This document shows, piece by piece, positions 52,090-61,028 of a DNA stretch of 64,000 bases. The position numbers and the translations under genes were made by a program. Positions within the stretch are counted from its first letter, which is position 1. Each line of letters begins with the position of its first letter. The notes under the pieces are model-generated. The model had not been told where the DNA came from and made no database searches. It worked only from the letters and a program-made list of their open reading frames with translations. This DNA comes from a candidate division WOR-3 bacterium (GTDB taxonomy: Bacteria > Hydrothermota > Tepidihabitantia > Tepidihabitantales > Tepidihabitantaceae): positions 558,001 through 622,000 of the forward strand of contig JANLFQ010000001.1 of assembly GCA_024653355.1 (NCBI GenBank), written 5' to 3'.

Positions 52090-54297
52090 ATGCGTATCAT
52101 TCTGTCCCTTCTATCCCTCAGTACAATTGTCTTTGCCCGGTGGACGGCTATCGGACCTGCCGGTGGCCCGGTTTACTCCGGTGGAATCAGCCGAACCAAT
52201 CCCCCTGTAATCTACTTTTCACCTTACGCCTCTCCAACAAAACTGTTGAAATCAACCGACGCGGGCACAACCTGGGAGTTCACCAACGGCACTCTCAGCA
52301 CCTATCCAAGAGAAATCGTGGTCCATCCGCACAACCCTGATATCGTTTACGCCCTGACCGGTTCCGCCATTTACAAAACCACAAATGGTGGTAGTTCCTG
52401 GACTCTCAATTCGGTTCCAGCAAGTCACTACTTTTACACCTTTACCATCAATCCCCTAAACCCGGATGAACTTTTCGCCGCCGGGTACAACTACACTGGT
52501 GGCTCTGCCCGATTGGCATTTGCTCGCAGCACCAATGCCGGTGTCAGCTGGACAACAACCATCTGTGATACCACACCTTCATCTTATGGTTACTCAATCG
52601 CCGTTGACCCGGTTGACACAAGTGTAATATATGTCGGGGGCTATCGCAGCACCGGGGGCACAACCACGCTCTATCGGTCATTTGACCGGGGAGAAACCTG
52701 GGAAGAAATTAATCTTGCTATCACCGGCTACTACCCCTATGCGCTCCACATCAACCCTGCAAACAACAACATTATCCTCATCGCCCCTTACACGAGCGGA
52801 ATATACCGTTCCACCGACCGGGGCGCAACTTGGACCCGGACCGCAATCATCACCAGCGTCTACCGTATTGCCTCTGCCGCCGGCGAACCGGCAACCGTTT
52901 ATGCCACAAACAGCAGTGGTATCTATAAGAGCACCGACGCCGGTATCACCTGGACAAGAATTGGAACTGGCGTGCTCGGTACACCCAACTACTGTCTGCT
53001 GACAAACCCTGTTGACCCGGGCACCGTTTACTTTGGAACGAAGGTTGGGTTCTACCGTTCTACCGACTACGGCGTTACCTGGGAGAATACGACAAATACA
53101 ATTTCCTTTAATAAAACCACCGTAATCGCCCTTGCCTCGGACAACGCTACCGTCTATACCGAATGCCTTGACAACGCCATCTACCGTTCAACTGACAACG
53201 GCGCCTCCTGGGAACGTTGTCCGGATTTTCTCTCCTGCGGCAACATCTGCGGCATCGCCGTGCACCCTTCTGACCCTCAAACCGTGTGGGCGCTTGAAGG
53301 CTCCGGTTGAGGCAACGCTGAGCTCTTTAAGAGCACAGACGGCGGGTCCGTCTGGACACAGGTTGAAAGTTATCTGGTTGATGGTGCTGCCATCGCCATT
53401 TCGCCCCACAATCCCGATATCATCTTCAGCGCCGGTTTTGGTTCCATCAACGGTGCCTATCGCATCCAGACCTCTTACACTACAAATGGCGGCAGCGTCT
53501 GGCACCACGACACCCTGGAAGATTCTATCGCCCGTGTTAATGCCCTGATTTTTGACCCCTATGACTCAAACCGCATCCTGATGGGCGGCGACTCAATGTA
53601 CTCCTACAAACTCCTTCTGGTAAGCACTGACCTGGGCAACACCTGGCGCCACATTGGCAATAACTTAACGGGTTCGATTTACTGCCTTGCTGCAGTACCC
53701 ACCACCCCGGGTGCGTTTTTCGCCGGCACCAGTCAGGGACTGTTTTTGTCTACTGACGGTGGCAACAACTGGACACGCACCGGCACATTCACCTATGTCA
53801 AAGCGGTCTGTGTCCATCCGGAAAATGAAAGCATCGTCTATGCCGGCACCAACAACGGCGTTTATCTCACCACTGACCGTGGCACGGTCTGGCAACAGAT
53901 TAACGAAGGATTACTTAACCTTAATGTCGTTGCGCTGACCCTACACAGCGGTGAAAATCCCACAGTGTTCGCCGGTACCAGCGGCGCGGGAATTTTTACC
54001 ACCTCGCCACCAACCGGCATCGCTCATCAAACACAAACAGCGTTACGGACGCTCAAACTAACACCCAACCCCTCTCGCGGGTTTATTAGGCTAATCGGCT
54101 TAACCCGTAGCGAAAACGGCATCTCCTGTTCTGTCTATGACCGTAGCGGGCGCCTCCTGCTTTCAACAACACCCCAACCAGCATCGGATAACAACACCTG
54201 GCTCCTCGATTTGCACCACTTACCCTCAGGCACTTACTTCCTCGGTATTAAAGATGGTCAGAAAACGGTGTTCCAGCCATTAATAATCTCCAAATAG
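52090..54297 (+). pseudogene. BNR/sortilin-type repeat surface protein with Por sorting domain, in-frame TGA
   Basis: 735 codons from a signal peptide (about 1-16) through BNR repeats with the recurring KSTDGGxxW / RSTDxGxTW motif, about every 45 residues, to a C-terminal Por sorting domain (LTPNPSRGFI...LPSGTYFLG). One TGA interrupts the frame at 53308-53310, within a repeat (EGSG-stop-GNAELFKSTDGG); the frame is otherwise open on both sides. No SECIS-like hairpin follows, so selenocysteine is unlikely. It may be a recent nonsense mutation, strain variation or an assembly error. A protein stopped at residue 406 would lack the sorting domain and could not be retained by the Por system. Confidence 0.8.
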
Positions 54298-54331
54298 GAG
54301 AGGCGAACGGCATAACGACTCGTTCAATAAG

Positions 54332-54359
54332 TTGACGGCTACTTGAAAAGTGCTATCTT
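54332..54359 (+). promoter_or_regulatory. Leaderless-type promoter of the Xer recombinase gene
   Basis: TTGACG (54332-54337), 16-bp spacer, TATCTT (54354-54359), then 6 nt to the GTG start, with no Shine-Dalgarno site. Confidence 0.68.
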
Positions 54360-54365
54360 GAACTG

Positions 54366-55268
54366 GTGGCATTAAGCGAACATTACGAGCGCCATTTAAC
54401 GAACTTTCTTACCTATTTAGAAAAGGAGCGCCGCTTTTCTTCCCATACGGTCCGCTCTTATGAAGTGGACCTCCGCCAGTTCTTTGACTTCTGTACTGAA
54501 CAACTTGGCGGAAAATCGATCGCTCAACTAACCCGTTCTGACATTCGTGATTTTCTGGGCGCGGTTCTGCGCTATGGCTACACTGCAAAGAGCGCTGTGC
54601 GAAAACTGTCCGCATTGAAATCGTTTTTCCGCTATCTTCTCTCAACCGGAGAAGTTCTGCAAAGCCCGGCTCGGGGTATTAAAGGACCGCCCATCGAAAA
54701 GCAACTGCCGCCTCTTATCACCCAGCTGCAGATTGCCCAGGTCCTGAACAGCACCGATGATTCGCCCCAATCGCTACGTACCATTGCGATTCTTGAAACA
54801 ATCTACGGTTCAGGCTTACGCGCTGCCGAACTTGTCGGACTGAACCGTTCTGACATCGACTTTGCGCACAACACAATCCGAATCCGAGGTAAGGGCGGTA
54901 AAGAACGACTCCTGCCTCTGGGAAGCAAGGAAAAGTCGGCTTTACAGAAATACCTTGCGGTGCGCGGCTACCCGGACGCTGAACCGCTCTTCCTTAACAA
55001 TCAGGGCAAGAGACTTACCACCCGTTCGGTTCAAAATATCGTGCGCCGTGCCTTGAGCCAGATCGCCGGCATCACCGCTACCAATCCCCACGCCCTCCGT
55101 CACGCATTTGCGACCCATCTTCTGGAACGGGGTGCTGACCTGCGCGCTGTTCAGGAACTTCTTGGCCACTCTTCACTCTCATCCACTCAGATTTACACCC
55201 ACCTTACTGTTGAACGTTTGCGCAAAGTTTACGATAAAGCCCATCCGCGTTCTGGGGCGAAGAGTTGA
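54366..55268 (+). CDS. xerC: Tyrosine recombinase of the XerC/XerD family
   Basis: 300 residues, family length. N-terminal SAM-like DNA-binding domain (about 8-95) and catalytic domain with Arg152 (GSGLRAAEL), Lys176 (RGKGGKER), His242 and Arg245 (HALRHAFATHLL), His268 (LLGHSS) and Tyr277 (IYTH). All catalytic residues are present. It resolves chromosome dimers at dif with a partner. XerC or XerD cannot be chosen with certainty, and no dif site was recognised. No phage genes are near, so it is likely the housekeeping enzyme. Confidence 0.9.
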   Translation: MALSEHYERHLTNFLTYLEKERRFSSHTVRSYEVDLRQFFDFCTEQLGGKSIAQLTRSDIRDFLGAVLRYGYTAKSAVRKLSALKSFFRYLLSTGEVLQSPARGIKGPPIEKQLPPLITQLQIAQVLNSTDDSPQSLRTIAILETIYGSGLRAAELVGLNRSDIDFAHNTIRIRGKGGKERLLPLGSKEKSALQKYLAVRGYPDAEPLFLNNQGKRLTTRSVQNIVRRALSQIAGITATNPHALRHAFATHLLERGADLRAVQELLGHSSLSSTQIYTHLTVERLRKVYDKAHPRSGAKS

Positions 55269-55281
55269 GTCTAAAACATTG

Positions 55282-56442
55282 CTAAAAAAATTTAATCCTG
55301 CGCCGCGGTAACATCCGCCCTTTCCAGGATGTCTTCCCCAGAATGGTTAATACTATTGAGGCGAATCCCAACCCACTGGCAACAGTCATAGTCAGCGGAT
55401 AGAGGAAAACAATCTTACCGGGTAATTTTGCCTTCACCGCTACAACGCTCCAGACGATTACCGCAAACAGAATCGTAACAACCGCCGCATAGAACTGACC
55501 GTTAAAATTTAGCCGAACAACACCCCTTCCGGCTTCAATCAGTGGCTGCCAGGTTATCAATAGCATCCAGCACCAAACAAACAGTGCCGGTATCAGTCGA
55601 TAGTCAAATATCGCAAAAAAGTTCTTGCTGAACCCCTGCCATGCTGAAACAAAACCCCGGTACATACGCGTTGAAACACAGTCGGTTGCATCTATCATGC
55701 GCCAGCTCATTCCCGCCTTCTTAATCCGGCGCGCCAGCGCTATATCCTCGGCGGCTTCGGTTCGCACTTCTCTGTGTCCGCCAATCAACTGGTAGGAAAG
55801 TTTACGGAACAACATAAACTTCCCATTCGCCGCAACTAATGCCTGAGAATTACGCCATCGATAAGCAATACCCAGCGGTAGAATCGACATTATTGCCCAG
55901 AAGAGAAACGGGACCGTTATCTTCTCACCAATCGTTGGAACAGAATTGTGGATTATTGCGGTTAGCAAATCGGCGTTGGTAACCGCCATTACCGCCACAC
56001 CGCGACTCAATGTATCAGAACGAAAAACCGTATCGGCGTCGGTAAATAGAAGTAACTCGCCGGTTGCGGCATCTGCCAGTTGCTGGCAGGCCCAGGTTTT
56101 ACCGGTCCAACCTTCGGGTAACGGAAGCCCATTAATAACCCTTAACCGCTGGTCGGCAAATTGGGCAAGAACTATACCGGTTCCGTCTTCTGAATGGTCG
56201 TCTAACACCAGAACCTCAAAATCACCGTAATCCTGCTCCAGTAACGAGGTAATGCATCGACCGATTGTCTCCGATTCATTACGTGCCGGTATCAGGATTG
56301 ATACCCGGGGGCGCCATGGACCTGATTGATAGCTACTCAGTCGACGCAAAAACAGTGCATTGCTCACAGTTATTATCAACTGCACGCTAACAAATATCAA
56401 TAAACGATAACTGTCCACGAAAAGATTGATAAACCTTATCAC
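55282..56442 (-). CDS. Family 2 glycosyltransferase, membrane-anchored
   Basis: 386 residues. A hydrophobic N-terminus precedes a GT-A domain with VSILIPARNESETIGRC, the VLDDHSEDGT metal region, TDADTVF and the late catalytic segment RTEAAEDIALARRIKKAG. Three or four C-terminal helices follow. The pattern is close to the CrtQ-like or hopene-associated GT2 proteins, which use lipid acceptors. It overlaps plsY by 4 nt. The exact substrate is unknown. Confidence 0.8.
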   Translation of the reverse strand: MIRFINLFVDSYRLLIFVSVQLIITVSNALFLRRLSSYQSGPWRPRVSILIPARNESETIGRCITSLLEQDYGDFEVLVLDDHSEDGTGIVLAQFADQRLRVINGLPLPEGWTGKTWACQQLADAATGELLLFTDADTVFRSDTLSRGVAVMAVTNADLLTAIIHNSVPTIGEKITVPFLFWAIMSILPLGIAYRWRNSQALVAANGKFMLFRKLSYQLIGGHREVRTEAAEDIALARRIKKAGMSWRMIDATDCVSTRMYRGFVSAWQGFSKNFFAIFDYRLIPALFVWCWMLLITWQPLIEAGRGVVRLNFNGQFYAAVVTILFAVIVWSVVAVKAKLPGKIVFLYPLTMTVASGLGFASIVLTILGKTSWKGRMLPRRRIKFF

Positions 56443-56990
56443 CGCCGAAATCCCATTTGATGTTTAAACATTACTATCAGAAAATTACCCAGCGCCGCAC
56501 CGGTGAGCACCGGGTCTCGGAACCGAAAACCGATATATACCAACATAAAGAGCAAACTGATTAAAACCGATAACCTGTCGTCCCGTAGCCGTAAAATAAA
56601 TTTCAAAAAGAAAAGCATCCCACCCAGAAAGGTGGGGACCTCCCATAATGTCACACCACTCCAGACGCCGAAAGTTACCGCAAGTGCCTTACCGCCTCTG
56701 AACCGCAACCAAGGGGAAAAGGCATGTCCGAGCACCGGCGCAATTATCGTCAACAATAAAGGCACGCCGGCCAACTTTAAGCCCCAATAACCTATCGCGA
56801 CCGGCACCGCACCTTTGAGAAAATCAAGTAGCAACGCCACTCCCCCAATTATCGGACCGGCAACTTTAATCGCGTTAACAGCACCCGGATTACCATCACC
56901 CACACTCCTCAAATCCCGACCCCGAACCCGTGCCAGCCATAATGAAAACATCAGTGACCCGGAACAGAATGAAAAAAGAGGAAACAGCAA
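56439..56990 (-). CDS. plsY: Glycerol-3-phosphate acyltransferase PlsY
   Basis: 183 residues, slightly short. The family motif near the start is altered (VGDGNPGAVNAIKVAG instead of GSGNxGATN), and PVLGHAFSPWLRFRGGKALAVTFG, the second conserved region, is intact. About five membrane helices. It transfers the acyl group from acyl-phosphate to glycerol-3-phosphate. The start is a TTG with weak ribosome binding, so the exact N-terminus is uncertain. Confidence 0.85.
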   Translation of the reverse strand: MLFPLFSFCSGSLMFSLWLARVRGRDLRSVGDGNPGAVNAIKVAGPIIGGVALLLDFLKGAVPVAIGYWGLKLAGVPLLLTIIAPVLGHAFSPWLRFRGGKALAVTFGVWSGVTLWEVPTFLGGMLFFLKFILRLRDDRLSVLISLLFMLVYIGFRFRDPVLTGAALGNFLIVMFKHQMGFRR

Positions 56991-57004
56991 TCGAATTACC
57001 CCAA

Positions 57005-57718
57005 CTAATCCCCCAATTTACTACTTTGACGCAAATCAAGTTGATAATCATCGTAAATGTCGTAGATTTCGATACGCCGGCGCATAACCTCAACTAAAAA
57101 ATTTAGGCGTAAATCCATCTGAAGCCTGAACTCCTTTGGTAACCGGTATCCTTGTATTAACCGATAATCAATCACCATTTGAGCATCAGCAACCACAAAC
57201 GGCAAACGCGCCGGGACAAACTCCAGCCGGACAACATCTCCCGAATTAACCATCACATAACCGACACTCCTGATGTGATAATCATCGGCACGCCGGGGGA
57301 TAAATTTTACCATCACAACACTTTCCTTCTGCCAAACTCTACTCCCTATTACTTCATAACGATAGTCATCCCGTGTTTCCAGAAAAAACGGCATCTTGGT
57401 CTGACGCGCGATCAACCCCTTTTTCACTAAACTGCGGCAAACCTGTGTCTTTTCCCGCCCGGTAACTATCCTGCCATCGACACTCACTTTAAGAAATTCG
57501 AACTCCTGTTCCTCGTAACGCTTCATTCTTACCCGGCGTCGACATTCTATCGTCTGCTGTTTGCCACTACGGAAATCGGTCTCCTTGTAAGTAAAATCTG
57601 CCTGATAGGTGACACCCGCCAGTTCAGTTGCCACTTGACGCTGACGAAGGAATATCCGATTGATTACCTCTTCCTCATTTAAAACCCAACACAAAATTAG
57701 TATCCCGCTAAGGGGCAT
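57005..57718 (-). CDS. LolA-like outer-membrane lipoprotein-sorting family protein
   Basis: 237 residues. A short hydrophobic N-terminus (LSGILILCWVL) is followed by a half-barrel pattern of strands: YQADFTYKETDFRSGKQQ, then charged strands ending VMVKFIPRRADDYHIRSVGYV and a VMVNSGDVVRLEF pair. It resembles the LolA/LolB-like or DUF4292-type lipoprotein carriers in spacing, but the resemblance is by pattern only. It is first in an operon with plsY and the glycosyltransferase. The ATG lies 5 nt from a -10 box, so it is predicted leaderless. Confidence 0.5.
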   Translation of the reverse strand: MPLSGILILCWVLNEEEVINRIFLRQRQVATELAGVTYQADFTYKETDFRSGKQQTIECRRRVRMKRYEEQEFEFLKVSVDGRIVTGREKTQVCRSLVKKGLIARQTKMPFFLETRDDYRYEVIGSRVWQKESVVMVKFIPRRADDYHIRSVGYVMVNSGDVVRLEFVPARLPFVVADAQMVIDYRLIQGYRLPKEFRLQMDLRLNFLVEVMRRRIEIYDIYDDYQLDLRQSSKLGD

Positions 57719-57723
57719 GAGGC

Positions 57724-57751
57724 ATTATCTTTTTATGTAGTCATTTGTCAA
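57724..57751 (-). promoter_or_regulatory. Leaderless-type promoter of the LolA-like gene
   Basis: TTGACA (57746-57751), 16-bp spacer, GATAAT (57724-57729), then 5 nt to the ATG. Confidence 0.72.
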
Positions 57752-57762
57752 GGGTTAAAAAC

Positions 57763-57791
57763 TTGTCCGGTGTATAAATTAAGGGTAAAAT
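57763..57791 (+). promoter_or_regulatory. Leaderless-type promoter of the DUF523/DUF1722 gene
   Basis: TTGTCC (57763-57768), 17-bp spacer, TAAAAT (57786-57791), then 8 nt to the ATG at 57800. Divergent from the promoter at 57724. Confidence 0.55.
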
Positions 57792-57799
57792 TGACTTGT

Positions 57800-58765
57800 A
57801 TGGATAGTGGAAAACCCCGCGTGGTCTTCTCCGCCTGTTTGGGATTCGAACGCTGCCGGTATAATGGAGAAATTATCCGGGACGATTTTTGTGAACACCT
57901 GAAACATTTTGTCGAACCGGTTCCGGTCTGCCCTGAAATGGCAATCGGACTGGGCGTGCCCCGCGAGCCAATCAGAATTGTCTACCAGAACAATAGCCCC
58001 CGTCTTATTCAACCTGCTACCGGTAAGGACTTTACTGAATCGATGCAACGGTTCGCCACCGATTTCCTCGCTCAACTGGATGTTGTGGACGGGTTTATTC
58101 TTAAATCGCGTTCGCCCTCCTGTGGCACCCGTGATGTCAAATCCTACAACGAAGACGGTAATCTCAGACCATCGATTCATCGCCGGGGCATATTTGGCGG
58201 CGCAACAATTGAGAAGTTTCCTGACAAACCGGTTGAGGACGAAGGCCGGCTGAAAAACTTCCTCATCCGGGAAAGTTTTCTGACCCGGCTTTTTTCTCTT
58301 TATCGGTTCCGGTTATTGCGCTTAGCACCTACGATGGGTAACCTTGTCGAGTTCCACACCACCCACAAACTTCTCTTGATGGCTTATGACCAGGTTGCAC
58401 TTCATCGGTTAGGTCGGCTTGTTGCCAACCCGGAACACCGACCAATCAACGAACTACTCACTGAATACGAAACAACTTTATCCCGTGCCCTGGCACGACC
58501 ACCCAAATACACCAATGCGGTCAATGTTCTGTTGCACGCGCTCGGTTATTTTTCCCGTAACCTCACTACTGCCGAAAAGGGATTTTTCCTTGACACCATG
58601 GAAAGTTACCGTGCCGGCCGTCTACCGTTGAGTGCTCCGGTCAGTATAATTCGCTCCTGGATTGTCCGTTTTGATCAACAGTACCTCGCCCGACAGTGGT
58701 TTTTCTTACCCTATCCGGAAGGCCTGCGCGACATCAGCGACTCAGGTAAAGGACGCGACCGGTGA
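57800..58765 (+). CDS. DUF523-DUF1722 (YbgA-like) fusion protein
   Basis: 321 residues from the ATG at 57800. The N-terminal DUF523 domain has FSACLGFERCRYNG, PVCPEMAIGLGVPREP and KSRSPSCGTRDVK, with conserved Cys residues that may bind metal. The C-terminal DUF1722 domain begins near residue 180 (MGNLVEFHTTHKLLLMAY) and ends PYPEGL. YbgA homologues are often encoded beside photolyases; here the gene overlaps a UV damage endonuclease gene by 4 nt, which again points to a role near DNA repair. Biochemical function unknown. Confidence 0.88.
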   Translation: MDSGKPRVVFSACLGFERCRYNGEIIRDDFCEHLKHFVEPVPVCPEMAIGLGVPREPIRIVYQNNSPRLIQPATGKDFTESMQRFATDFLAQLDVVDGFILKSRSPSCGTRDVKSYNEDGNLRPSIHRRGIFGGATIEKFPDKPVEDEGRLKNFLIRESFLTRLFSLYRFRLLRLAPTMGNLVEFHTTHKLLLMAYDQVALHRLGRLVANPEHRPINELLTEYETTLSRALARPPKYTNAVNVLLHALGYFSRNLTTAEKGFFLDTMESYRAGRLPLSAPVSIIRSWIVRFDQQYLARQWFFLPYPEGLRDISDSGKGRDR

Positions 58766-59664
58766 CCATTCGCATCGGTTATCCCTGTATCAATTTGTCC
58801 CTTAACTGTCGGAGCACAAAAACCTTTCGCCTGCAGTCGTATTCTGAAGAAAAGTTTAAGTCAACCGTTGAGAGCAATCTCCTATGTCTGGAAGAAACAA
58901 TAAAATGGAATATCAAACATGGTATCAGGTTCTTTCGCATCAGTTCCGACCTTATCCCTTTTGCCTCCCATCCTATCTGTAAATTTCCCTGGCAAAAATC
59001 TTTTCGCCCGCAATTGCGCCGAATCGGCGCCCTCATCCGTCAAAACCAAATCCGGGTTTCGATGCACCCGGACCAATTTGTTCTCATCAATGCCATTGAC
59101 AAGCAAATCGTTATCAATTCAATTCGTGAACTGTTATACCATGCTCAGGTACTTGATTTAATGCAACTTCCGACGGACGCCAAAATCCAGATTCACATTG
59201 GCGGTGCCTATGGTGATAAAGAAACCAGTATCAAACGATTCGCCCGCCGCTTTTACCGTCTCCCCAATGCCGTCCAGCGCCGTTTAGTTATCGAAAATGA
59301 CGACCGATTGTATACGGTTACTGATTGTTTAAAATTACACCGCCTGACTAAGATCCCTGTTGTCTTTGACTGTTTTCACCATGAAGTTAATCCTGACGGC
59401 AACGCTATCGGCACCGCCTTTTTGTATTGCGCCCGGACCTGGCGGCGGCGCGATGGCGTCCCAATTGTTGACTACTCCTCCCAGGAACCGCATGCCCGCC
59501 TTGGTTCTCACGCCCAGCACATCAATCTGAAACATTTCTCCGCTTTCATGGAACAAATTCCCCAATACGACTTTGACCTGATGTTAGAAATAAAAGACAA
59601 AGAAACCAGCGCCCTAACAGCGTTGAGAATCCTGAAAACTAAATTTACGCCGGCAAATGTCTGA
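58762..59664 (+). CDS. uvsE: UV damage endonuclease
   Basis: 300 residues. A TIM-barrel metal enzyme: IGYPCINLSL at the start, FRISSDLIPFASH near residue 55, SMHPDQFVL near 96, LVIENDDR near 175, FDCFHHEVNPD near 205 and the DLMLEIKDKE stretch. The His/Glu/Asp residues bind the metal cluster. It nicks DNA 5' to UV photoproducts and some other lesions, an alternative to UvrABC. The start is a GTG overlapping the previous TGA. Confidence 0.93.
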   Translation: MTIRIGYPCINLSLNCRSTKTFRLQSYSEEKFKSTVESNLLCLEETIKWNIKHGIRFFRISSDLIPFASHPICKFPWQKSFRPQLRRIGALIRQNQIRVSMHPDQFVLINAIDKQIVINSIRELLYHAQVLDLMQLPTDAKIQIHIGGAYGDKETSIKRFARRFYRLPNAVQRRLVIENDDRLYTVTDCLKLHRLTKIPVVFDCFHHEVNPDGNAIGTAFLYCARTWRRRDGVPIVDYSSQEPHARLGSHAQHINLKHFSAFMEQIPQYDFDLMLEIKDKETSALTALRILKTKFTPANV

Positions 59665-59680
59665 TATCATTTGTAAAAAA

Positions 59681-59708
59681 TTGACAACGGTGAAACCGAG
59701 CGTAAAAT
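59681..59708 (+). promoter_or_regulatory. Promoter of the rnf operon (short leader)
   Basis: TTGACA (59681-59686), 16-bp spacer, TAAAAT (59703-59708), 12 nt to the ATG at 59721. The leader would be about 5 nt, without a ribosome binding site. Confidence 0.75.
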
Positions 59709-59720
59709 TTGCCCCGTCTT

Positions 59721-61028
59721 ATGGATAAATTTCGTGGCGGAATTCATCCCCGCGAGCATAAGGAAGCAACGGAATTTAAACCGATTGAAGCTGCACCTTT
59801 GCCCCAGCGGGTGGTCATACCGCTATCCCAGCACACCGGTGCACCTTCCAAACCGGTTGTCAAACCAGGCGATGCCGTCCGCACCGGAACGATAATCGCC
59901 GAACCCGGCGGTAACCTTTCGGTACCAACTCATTCATCAATTTCCGGCACTGTTTCCGAAGTCAAGGAACTTCCTCATCCCCTTACCAGCAGATTCGTTA
60001 CGACAGTTATCATCGAATCTGACCAGCAGGACACACTCGACGAAAATATCAAGGAGCGTGACCTCAACAACATAACACCTGACGAGATAATTACCGCAAT
60101 CCGTAATGCTGGTATTGTCGGGTTAGGTGGTGCTGCCTTTCCCACTTTTTTTAAACTGACTCCCCCTAAAGACAAGGTAATCGACACCCTTATCATCAAC
60201 GGCTGCGAATGTGAACCGTATTTGACCGCTGACCATCGTCTAATGGTAGAAAAACCGGCTGAAATCGTCGAAGGGACTACCTATATCGCTCGGGCACTGG
60301 GCGTAAAAAATGTCCTGATTGCGATCGAAGACAATAAACCTGATGCCATTGCCGCGATGAAAGAGGCGGTGGCTGGGACCGGATTTGTGGTTCGTCGACT
60401 GAAAACCAAATATCCCCAAGGTGCGGAAAAACAGTTAATAAAAGCCTGTTTGGAACGTGAGGTCCCTTCCGGTGGTCTCCCGGCTGATGTCGGCTGTATT
60501 GTTCAGAATGTCGGCACTGCGTTTGCGGTGCGGGAAGCGGTCCGGTTCAATCGGCCGCTTTACGAGAGGGTCGTAACCGTAACTGGCTCCGGCATCTCCG
60601 AACCGAAAAATCTTCTTGTTAGAATCGGGACCCCGGTCAAAGATTTAATAAACTTTTGTGGGGGGTACAAGGGAACGCCGGAAAAACTTATTATGGGTGG
60701 ACCGATGATGGGAATTACCCTGGCATCAGATGAGGTGCCGGTCTTAAAAGGTACATCGGGCATCCTTGTTTTCCTCTATGCCCAGGAGCCCGAAGAACAA
60801 GACTGTATCCGCTGTGGTCGGTGCATTGAAGCCTGTCCGATGGGATTATCCCCAACCCGTTTGAACTATCACATCAAATCTGGACGACTCCTTCAGGCAA
60901 AAAATGAACACCTCCTTGACTGCATCGAATGTGGCTGTTGTGCCTTTGTTTGTCCGGCTAAAATCCGACTTGTTCACAACTTCAAATACGGCAAATCTGA
61001 AATCCTGCGTGCCCGAGAGAGAGGATGA
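59721..61028 (+). CDS. rnfC: Rnf complex subunit C (NADH-binding Fe-S subunit)
   Basis: 435 residues. The start (MDKFRGGIHPREHKE) is the RnfC form; a TTG 12 nt earlier adjoins the -10 box and is rejected. The NADH/FMN region has GIVGLGGAAFPTFFK and LIINGCECEPYLTADHRL; two 4Fe-4S motifs are CIRCGRCIEACP and CIECGCCAFVCP near residues 370-410. It exchanges electrons with NAD+ in the Rnf ferredoxin:NAD+ oxidoreductase. First gene of rnfCDGEAB. Confidence 0.95.
   Translation: MDKFRGGIHPREHKEATEFKPIEAAPLPQRVVIPLSQHTGAPSKPVVKPGDAVRTGTIIAEPGGNLSVPTHSSISGTVSEVKELPHPLTSRFVTTVIIESDQQDTLDENIKERDLNNITPDEIITAIRNAGIVGLGGAAFPTFFKLTPPKDKVIDTLIINGCECEPYLTADHRLMVEKPAEIVEGTTYIARALGVKNVLIAIEDNKPDAIAAMKEAVAGTGFVVRRLKTKYPQGAEKQLIKACLEREVPSGGLPADVGCIVQNVGTAFAVREAVRFNRPLYERVVTVTGSGISEPKNLLVRIGTPVKDLINFCGGYKGTPEKLIMGGPMMGITLASDEVPVLKGTSGILVFLYAQEPEEQDCIRCGRCIEACPMGLSPTRLNYHIKSGRLLQAKNEHLLDCIECGCCAFVCPAKIRLVHNFKYGKSEILRARERG

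Noticed and set aside
53308-53345. Second selenoprotein (TGA in the BNR-repeat gene)
   Set aside because: The only dyad after the TGA (GCTCTT/AAGAGC) leaves a one-base centre or an AT loop without G, and the family has no conserved Cys at this place.
54366-55268. Xer-type recombinase as a phage or integron integrase
   Set aside because: Family-length XerC/D protein with no att repeats, tRNA target, cassettes or phage genes nearby.
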